Shown here: positions 5,643 through 10,479 of the stretch, one piece after another
Numbering within the stretch: position 1 is the first letter of the stretch
Layout: each line of letters starts with the position of its first letter
From: a halophilic archaeon J07HX64
GTDB taxonomy: Archaea > Halobacteriota > Halobacteria > Halobacteriales > Haloarculaceae
Length of the DNA: 10,479 nt
NCBI GenBank assembly: GCA_000416085.1
Contig: KE356579.1
Coordinates: 2,459,723 to 2,470,201, forward strand
Reading direction: 5' to 3'
Translations under genes and position numbers: made by a program
Notes under the pieces: model-generated
Database searches by the model: none
What the model was told of the DNA's origin: nothing
What the model saw: only the letters and a program-made list of their open reading frames with translations

Positions 5643-6080
5643 ATGAACACAGCAGACCAGTATCTAAAGGCGATATACCTTGTACAGCAGCTCGAGGACG
5701 GTCCAGCCTCGACCGGTGCCGTCGCGGAACAGCTGGATGTTAGTCCGGCGAGCGCGAACGAGATGATCGGCAAACTCGAGTCCCGCGGGTTGTGTCACCA
5801 CGAGAAGTACAAGGGTGTCGACCTCTCCGAGGAGGGGATCGGCCGGGCCCGGGATGCGCTCCAGCAGTACTGCATCATCGAGCGGTTCCTACTGCAGGTG
5901 CTCGAGGTCGAGTCGTTTCGGGCCGAGGCGACACAGCTAGAGCCGGTTATCGACGAGACTGTGGCGGAGCGACTCGACACTATCATCAACCGTGCGCCAC
6001 AGTGCCCAGACTGTTTTGCACACGAGGAGGACGTGTGTAGCCTGCTCGCACACGAACGCGATGTCGCCGACGCCGACTGA
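5643..6080 (+). CDS. DtxR-family transcriptional regulator, short and without canonical metal ligands
   Basis: This encodes a 145-residue protein. The N-terminal winged helix is typical of DtxR/MntR/IdeR: DQYLKAIYLVQQL (5-17), recognition helix VSPASANEMIGKLESRGL (33-50), wing HEKYKGVDLSEEG (53-65), then the dimerisation helices with YCIIERFLLQVL (76-87) and ETVAERLDTII (105-115). Aligned by eye to DtxR, the metal positions M10, H79, H98, C102 and H106 are replaced by Gln6, Cys77, Arg93, Thr97 and Pro101; only the two Glu positions (E80, E100) remain. The C-terminus carries CPDC-x7-C (Cys121, 124, 132) with His127 and His137 nearby, a possible Zn or Fe-S site. There is no SH3-like third domain. 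I prefer ATG 5643, 8 bases after the upstream stop with GGAG before it; GTG 5631, overlapping that stop as GTGA, is an alternative that adds four residues. It probably controls its own operon. Confidence 0.8.
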   Translation: MNTADQYLKAIYLVQQLEDGPASTGAVAEQLDVSPASANEMIGKLESRGLCHHEKYKGVDLSEEGIGRARDALQQYCIIERFLLQVLEVESFRAEATQLEPVIDETVAERLDTIINRAPQCPDCFAHEEDVCSLLAHERDVADAD

Positions 6081-6281
6081 TAGTTCGTCACCGGTTGTTC
6101 GACCGGACCACCCGATACAGACGACACACCCCCGGTCCGGCATCCTGACACCGACCGGATGGTCGTGGTCACCCGACCGATAGAGAACGCGTCGAAACGC
6201 TGCCGACGGCAGTCAGCTCACACAGACATCCCGCGTTGGATGTCGAAGGGTACAAACATCTCACAGGCATACTTAACAACT
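6081..6281 (+). promoter_or_regulatory. Intergenic region with terminator-like hairpins and a promoter-proximal dyad
   Basis: CCGGT-N6-ACCGG at 6091-6106 and CCGGACC/GGTCCGG (6103-6109 and 6134-6140) follow the DtxR-family stop and could fold, but no T-run follows. Nearer the next gene, a perfect inverted repeat GACATCC-CGCGTT-GGATGTC (6225-6244) lies just upstream of TACAAA (6251-6256), which sits about 26-31 bases before the ATG at 6282 and could be the TATA element of a leaderless transcript. No Shine-Dalgarno precedes that ATG. The roles are inferred from position. Confidence 0.4.
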
Positions 6282-8183
6282 ATGTCTAAGCAGAGCACCG
6301 GTGACGAGGACACAACGTTACCGGCCGTTTACGATCTTGCATCCGGGTGTACGCTCGACGACATCGACGATGACGAGCGGTATCGAGGAACGGTGAACGG
6401 AGTGGTCGATTACGGCGTATTCGTCGATGTCTCGGACTCGGTGTCGGGGCTCGTCCACAGTTCGAACCTCACCGGCGACCACGGGGTCGGGGACACGCTC
6501 GTGGTCGAACTCGACGAGGTGCGACCAAACGGTGACGTTGGCTTTCAGGAGATACAGCTCGACAGCTACGAGGCGCGCACGGTCGGTCCGGGGAACCGTG
6601 TGACCGCCGCCGATATCGGGGAGTCTGCCGGCGAGTCGGTGCACGTCGAGGGTCGTGTCGTGCAGGTAAACCAGACCGGTGGCCCGACTGTGTTCCAGTT
6701 GCGCGCGGAGGGGGGTGTGCTCCCGTGTGCGGCCTTCGAGGAGGCGGGTGTCCGGGCGTTTCCCGAGGTCGAACACGGTGACATCGTCCGTGCGACCGGG
6801 ACTGTCGAGTCACGCGCGGACCACGCACAACTCGAGGCCGAACACATCACGACCCTGACCGGGTCCGCCGCCGAGGAGGTCCGCGAGCGGCTCGAAACCG
6901 ACCGTGCGGAGCTGATCGAACCGGCAGCGGTGGAGCCGCTCGTCGACTGGGCCGTGCTGGAGAGGCTGCGCGACGACCTCGCCGACGTGACACGGCAGGT
7001 CTGTGGTGCGCTGCTCGACGGCCGGCCGGTGAAGATGCGACACCACGCCGACGGTGACGGGCTGTGTGCGAGCGTCCCCCTGCAGTACGCGCTCGAACAG
7101 TTCGTCGAGGAAACCTGGCTCGACCCCGACGCCGGACGGCACCTGCTCGAACGTCTGCCGAGCAAGGCGCCCTACTACGAACTCGAGGACGTCACCCGTG
7201 ACCTGAACTACGCGCTGGAGAACCGTGCCCGCCACGGACAGCGGCTCCCGCTGTTTCTGATGCTCGACAACGGCTCCACCGAGGAGGACACCCCGGCGTA
7301 CCGGCACCTCGCACACTACGACGTGCCGGTTCTGGTTCTGGACCACCACCACCCCGACCCGGAGGCGTTGGCGGGGCTGGTCGAGGCTCATGTCAACCCC
7401 TACCTGTACGGCGAGGACTACCGCGTGACAACGGGGATGATGTGCGTCGAGGTGGCACGGATGATCGCCCCTGGACTCACCGAGGAGCTCCGACACGTGC
7501 CCGCGGTAGCGGGGCTGTCGGACCGCTCGGAGGCCGACGCGATGAGCGCGTACCTCGAACTGGCGGGTGAGGCCGGGTACGACCGGACAGATCTCGAGGA
7601 CGTTAGCGAGGCGCTCGACTACGCAACCCACTGGCTCCGGTACAACGACGGGCGTGAACTGATCTACGACGTGCTCGGGGTGAACTGTGATGACCCCGAG
7701 AGACACGCGGCGGTTGTCGCGCTGCTGGCCGACGGGGCTGCCCGCGACGTGGAACAACAGCTCGACGGCGCACTCGAGCACGTCACCCACGAACAGCTCG
7801 ATAACGACGCGCAGTTGTACCGTATCGACGTGGAGAACCACGCGAAACGGTTCACCTACCCCGCGCCCGGCAAGACAACCGGCGCAGTCCACGACCGGAA
7901 GGTCGCGGAAACCGGCGACCCTGTTATTACAATCGGCTACGGGCCGGACTTCGCCGTGCTGCGCTCGGACGGTGTCAGGCTCGACATCCCGGAGATGGTC
8001 GAGCAGCTACAGGAGGAGTTCCCCGGTGCAGGTGTCAGCGGCGGGGGTCACCTCGTCGTCGGCTCCATCCGGTTTGTTCCCGGACAGCGCGAGGCCGTCG
8101 TCGACGCGCTGGTCGAGAAGATGGCCGACGCTGAACTCGACGCGGACCTGGGCAGTGCGGCGGTTGTCCCCGACGACGTCTGA
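6282..8183 (+). CDS. RecJ-like DHH/DHHA1 phosphoesterase with S1 and OB domains
   Basis: This encodes a 633-residue protein. An S1-like domain (about 28-80, YRGTVNGVVDYGVFVDVSD then GLVHSSNL) and an OB fold (about 110-185, VEGRVVQVNQTGG) precede a DHH catalytic domain. The DHH motifs are all intact: I HHADGDG (254-260), II LMLDNGS, III VLDHHHPDPE (D354), and IV GLSDRSEAD. The C-terminal DHHA1 has GVSGGGHLVVGSIRF (GGGH at 587-590). This is the layout of the archaeal RecJ-like group COG1107, Mn2+-dependent exonucleases or phosphodiesterases linked to DNA or RNA processing. The DnaJ-type zinc finger that some members carry at the N-terminus is absent. I chose ATG 6282 over upstream in-frame starts because the extra residues would be basic and unlike the family, and because it suits the promoter spacing. 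The stop shares one base with the panE ATG. Confidence 0.9.
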   Translation: MSKQSTGDEDTTLPAVYDLASGCTLDDIDDDERYRGTVNGVVDYGVFVDVSDSVSGLVHSSNLTGDHGVGDTLVVELDEVRPNGDVGFQEIQLDSYEARTVGPGNRVTAADIGESAGESVHVEGRVVQVNQTGGPTVFQLRAEGGVLPCAAFEEAGVRAFPEVEHGDIVRATGTVESRADHAQLEAEHITTLTGSAAEEVRERLETDRAELIEPAAVEPLVDWAVLERLRDDLADVTRQVCGALLDGRPVKMRHHADGDGLCASVPLQYALEQFVEETWLDPDAGRHLLERLPSKAPYYELEDVTRDLNYALENRARHGQRLPLFLMLDNGSTEEDTPAYRHLAHYDVPVLVLDHHHPDPEALAGLVEAHVNPYLYGEDYRVTTGMMCVEVARMIAPGLTEELRHVPAVAGLSDRSEADAMSAYLELAGEAGYDRTDLEDVSEALDYATHWLRYNDGRELIYDVLGVNCDDPERHAAVVALLADGAARDVEQQLDGALEHVTHEQLDNDAQLYRIDVENHAKRFTYPAPGKTTGAVHDRKVAETGDPVITIGYGPDFAVLRSDGVRLDIPEMVEQLQEEFPGAGVSGGGHLVVGSIRFVPGQREAVVDALVEKMADAELDADLGSAAVVPDDV

Positions 8184-9061
8184 TGGAGGTCTGCGTGTTC
8201 GGTGCCGGCAGTCTGGGGAGCCTCGTCGGCGGACTGCTCGCCGACGACCACGAGGTGCACCTGGTCGGCCGGGAGCCACACGTAACGGCGGTGCGCGAGG
8301 ACGGTCTGTGCGTGACCGGCGAGTTCGACCGCACGGTCTACCCGTCGGCGTCGACGACACCGCCGGCAACGTCGGACCTCGCGCTCGTGACTGTCAAGAG
8401 CTTCGACACCGCCGCGGCGGCGCGGGCACTCGCCGACCGCTCTGTTGGACCGGTGTTATCTCTGCAAAACGGGATGGGAAACGAGGAACAGCTCGAAACC
8501 CACCTATCCGACCCGGTGCTCGCCGGCACCTGCACGTACGGTGCACGACTGGCCGACCCGGGTGTCGTCGAGTGTACCGGCGCCGGCGAGATAACGGTCG
8601 GGCCACAGGGCGGCGGGCAGTCGACTGCGGCCGACCGGGTCGGGGAGACACTCTCCTCGGGGCTAGAGACAACCGTCGCCGAGGATATGCCACGACGGCT
8701 CTGGGAGAAACTCGCCGTGAACGCGGGCATCAACGCGGTGACGGCGCTGTCACGTGTCCCGAACGGTGCCCTCTTTGACGGTCCGGCGACGGGGGTGGCC
8801 AGAGACGCCGCCCGCGAAACCGCGGCGGTGGCCGCCGATGTCGGTGTCGAGATCCCCGACGCGCCGGCACAGACACTCGCCGTCGCGGAGGCGACTGCGC
8901 CGAACACCTCCTCGATGCAACAGGACGTGCTGGCGGGCGGTCGCACCGAGATCGACGCTATAAACGGCTACGTGGTCGAACAGGCCACACAACCGGTCCC
9001 GGTGAACGCGACGTTGACAGGGCTGGTCCGGGCCTGGGAGCAGGGTCGGGGTCTGCGGTGA
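8183..9061 (+). CDS. panE: 2-dehydropantoate 2-reductase (ketopantoate reductase)
   Basis: This encodes a 292-residue protein. It reduces 2-dehydropantoate to pantoate with NADPH, a step in pantothenate/CoA synthesis, in the cytoplasm. The N-terminal Rossmann domain has GAGSLGS (7-13), HLVGREPHV, VTVKSFDT, and SLQNGMGNEE. The C-terminal helical domain has RRLWEKLAVNAGINAVTAL with the catalytic Lys176 and Asn180, and TEIDAINGYV with Glu256; Lys176 and Glu256 fall at the same numbers as in the E. coli enzyme. Length is normal. It starts inside the stop of the RecJ-like gene (TGATG), so translation is coupled to it. Why a nuclease-type gene and a CoA-pathway gene share an operon is unclear; the pairing may only be for shared expression. 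Paralogues acting on other 2-keto acids exist, but the motif conservation favours true PanE. Confidence 0.9.
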   Translation: MEVCVFGAGSLGSLVGGLLADDHEVHLVGREPHVTAVREDGLCVTGEFDRTVYPSASTTPPATSDLALVTVKSFDTAAAARALADRSVGPVLSLQNGMGNEEQLETHLSDPVLAGTCTYGARLADPGVVECTGAGEITVGPQGGGQSTAADRVGETLSSGLETTVAEDMPRRLWEKLAVNAGINAVTALSRVPNGALFDGPATGVARDAARETAAVAADVGVEIPDAPAQTLAVAEATAPNTSSMQQDVLAGGRTEIDAINGYVVEQATQPVPVNATLTGLVRAWEQGRGLR

Positions 9062-9081
9062 CAGCGAATCCGGGGTGAGAG

Positions 9082-9133
9082 CGGTCAGTGACCGACACTC
9101 GCCGGCGGAGGGTGGAGCCACCGATAATATAAG
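9082..9133 (+). promoter_or_regulatory. Promoter of the TrkA-N/DHH gene with TATA box and two palindromes
   Basis: TAATATAAG at 9125-9133 is the best TATA box in the window. It is centred 27 bases before the ATG at 9156, which indicates a leaderless transcript. Directly upstream is GGTGG-AG-CCACC (9111-9122), which would cover the BRE position. Further upstream is CGGTCA-G-TGACCG (9082-9094), a perfect 13-base palindrome that starts 20 bases after the panE stop. These could be activator or repressor sites; the 13-base palindrome has too small a loop to act as a hairpin terminator without melting its inner pairs. Confidence 0.6.
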
Positions 9134-9155
9134 TCCCCGTGCCGGACAATGTGGC

Positions 9156-10479
9156 ATGAGCGCAGAGACCGCCATCACGATGGCCTCGATGTCGCGGTAC
9201 GCCATTCTGGGTTGCGGCAGTGTTGGGCACGCTGTTGCGGAGAAACTGGTCTCGGAGGGAAAGGATGTGTTGATTGTCGACCACGACGAGAGTCGTGTCG
9301 ACGCGCTGCGCGACCAGGACCTCGACGCGAGAGAGTACGATATCAGGAACAACGATGTCGCAGACGAGGTGTCCAACGTCGATGTCGTGTTGATACTTTC
9401 CTCAGATATCGACGCAAACACGACTGCCCTGGAGAAACTCCGCGAGCGCGGGAACGACCAGTTTGTCGTGGCGCGGGCGTCAGACCCCGTTTCCGGTGAC
9501 CAACTCGCGGAGGCCGGCGCGGACGTGGTAATAAACCCCTCGTCGGTCATCGCGGACTCGGCACTGCGCGCGCTCAAGTCGGGCGAACTCGAGTACCGGG
9601 CGCGTCAACTGACAAACGTCATCGAGGGGACCGTCGGACGGATGGCTATCCGCATCCACCGGAGCCCCGACCCGGACTCGGTCGCGAGTGCCGTGGCTCT
9701 ACAGGCGATCGCTGACTCCCGCGGGGTGGAGGCCGATATCATCTACGGCGGCGAGATCGGTCACAAGGAAAACCGGGCCTTTGTCAACGTGCTCGGGATC
9801 AACCTCCTCAACGCCAGAACCGACAAACAACCCGACACCGAGTACGACACCGTCGCGGTGATCGCCCAGAAGCGGGGCGGTGATGTCGAGCACGAGGGGG
9901 GCGCCGACATCATAATCGACCACTACGAGCACGAACATCAACACGACGCCGCCTTTGCCGACATCCGACCGAACCTCTCCTCGACGTCGACGATTCTGAC
10001 GAAGTACATCCAGGAACTGAGTCTGACCCCCGACGAGACGGTGGCGACGGCGCTACTGTACGGCACCCGGGCGGAGACGATGGAGTTCAAGCGCGACACC
10101 TCGCCCGCAGACCTGACCGCGGCGTCGTATCTGTACCCCTTTGCCGACCAGGATATGCTCGAACAGGTCGAGTCACCCTCGATGTCCGCGGAGACGCTCG
10201 ACGTGCTCGCAGAGGCGATCCACAACCGCGAGGTCGGTGGCTCGTATCTGGTTTCGAACGCCGGGTTCGTCCGCGACCACGACGCCCTCTCGCAGGCCGC
10301 ACAACACCTACTCAACATGGAGGGGGTGACGACGACCGCCGTGTTCGCCATCGCCGACGGGGTCATCCACCTGACCGCCCGCTCGAAGGATATCCGGATG
10401 GATATCGGCCGCGTGCTCGAGGACGTGTTCGCCGAGAACGGCGAGGTGGCGGGCCACTCCACCGAGGCCACGGCGGAAG
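9156..10479 (+). CDS. TrkA-N (RCK-type) / DHH phosphoesterase fusion, C-terminus cut by window edge
   Basis: 441 residues are visible and the frame is open at the edge; only the last few dozen residues are likely missing. An N-terminal TrkA-N Rossmann domain (about 14-140) has YAILGCGSVGHAVAEKL (GxGxxG at 19-24) and LIVDHDESRVDAL, typical of NAD-binding RCK domains. A DHH domain follows: motif I HRSPDPDSVASAVAL (H168 to D174), YGGEIGHKENRAFVN, then IIIDHYEHEHQHD (D255, H256, Y257), SSTSTILTKYIQEL, and GTRAETMEFKRDTSPADL (303-320). The DHHA1 domain ends with AGHSTEA. Relatives with intact motifs hydrolyse oligonucleotides or cyclic dinucleotides such as c-di-AMP. Here the motif II Asp appears replaced (VAVIAQKRGG, Ala237) and the second His of DHH is Tyr, so activity is uncertain. 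The start is fixed by TATA spacing. Confidence 0.87.
   Translation, partial: MSAETAITMASMSRYAILGCGSVGHAVAEKLVSEGKDVLIVDHDESRVDALRDQDLDAREYDIRNNDVADEVSNVDVVLILSSDIDANTTALEKLRERGNDQFVVARASDPVSGDQLAEAGADVVINPSSVIADSALRALKSGELEYRARQLTNVIEGTVGRMAIRIHRSPDPDSVASAVALQAIADSRGVEADIIYGGEIGHKENRAFVNVLGINLLNARTDKQPDTEYDTVAVIAQKRGGDVEHEGGADIIIDHYEHEHQHDAAFADIRPNLSSTSTILTKYIQELSLTPDETVATALLYGTRAETMEFKRDTSPADLTAASYLYPFADQDMLEQVESPSMSAETLDVLAEAIHNREVGGSYLVSNAGFVRDHDALSQAAQHLLNMEGVTTTAVFAIADGVIHLTARSKDIRMDIGRVLEDVFAENGEVAGHSTEATAE

Noticed and set aside
6810..7892. Long open frame (360 codons) on the minus strand
   Set aside because: It lies entirely antisense to the well-supported RecJ-like gene; long antisense frames are expected in GC-rich haloarchaeal DNA, and its translation has no recognisable motif.
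7687..8778. Long plus-strand frame (363 codons) across the RecJ-like and panE genes
   Set aside because: It is a shifted frame within two genes with intact catalytic motifs; the product is Arg/Ser/Thr-rich, unlike haloarchaeal proteins.
2039..9061. Pantothenate module formed by the symporter (PanF-like) and panE
   Set aside because: PanF is one of many SSS subfamilies, the genes are about 5 kb apart in separate operons, and no substrate-specific motif could be recognised.

Overview
The window looks like chromosomal DNA of an extremely halophilic archaeon (class Halobacteria). It is GC-rich with G/C-biased third codon positions, the predicted proteins are rich in Asp and Glu, and several starts look leaderless. 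The tetranucleotide CTAG is very rare (I found it only near 5199, 5937 and 8663), as is usual in haloarchaea. The gene families also fit: archaeal PDCD5, a COG2117-type PP-loop protein, an S1-OB-DHH RecJ-like protein, a TrkA-N/DHH fusion, a two-domain rhodanese and HflX. The genus cannot be fixed from this sequence.

Layout. 1-469 (-) is the first 156 codons of an HflX-type GTPase, cut by the window edge. After a 286-bp divergent gap come a PDCD5-like DNA-binding protein and a PP-loop ATP-pyrophosphatase-like protein (+) that overlap by one base. Next is a two-gene transport cassette (+): a small DUF3311-type membrane protein overlapping by 7 bp a sodium:solute symporter whose reading frame is broken near its C-terminus. 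A clean inverted repeat lies between the cassette's TATA-like element and its start codon. The ~490 bp at 3505-3998 hold no convincing gene. They carry a degenerate tandem repeat of exact 37-bp period (3519 to about 3737) and then a decayed, coding-like stretch.

3999-4895 (-) encodes a two-domain thiosulfate sulfurtransferase with a T-run terminator. A 268-bp divergent region full of dyads (4896-5163) separates it from an operon (+) of a small ferritin-like helical protein and a DtxR-family regulator. The regulator appears to lack all canonical DtxR metal ligands and instead has a cysteine motif at its C-terminus. After a further 201-bp intergenic stretch comes an operon (+) of a RecJ-like DHH phosphoesterase (S1 + OB + DHH/DHHA1) overlapping by one base a ketopantoate reductase (PanE). 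A strong TATA box then drives a leaderless TrkA-N/DHH fusion protein that runs off the right edge.

How the parts may work together. The ferritin-like/DtxR pair looks like a self-regulated metal- or redox-responsive unit and may share control sites with the divergent rhodanese. The RecJ-like/PanE pair is translationally coupled. The TrkA-N/DHH protein resembles enzymes tied to nucleotide or cyclic-dinucleotide turnover, but two of its catalytic motifs look altered. No mobile element, CRISPR array, tRNA or rRNA was seen. The most unusual signals are the 37-bp degenerate repeat, the ligand-less DtxR protein, the broken symporter and the DHY-variant phosphoesterase.
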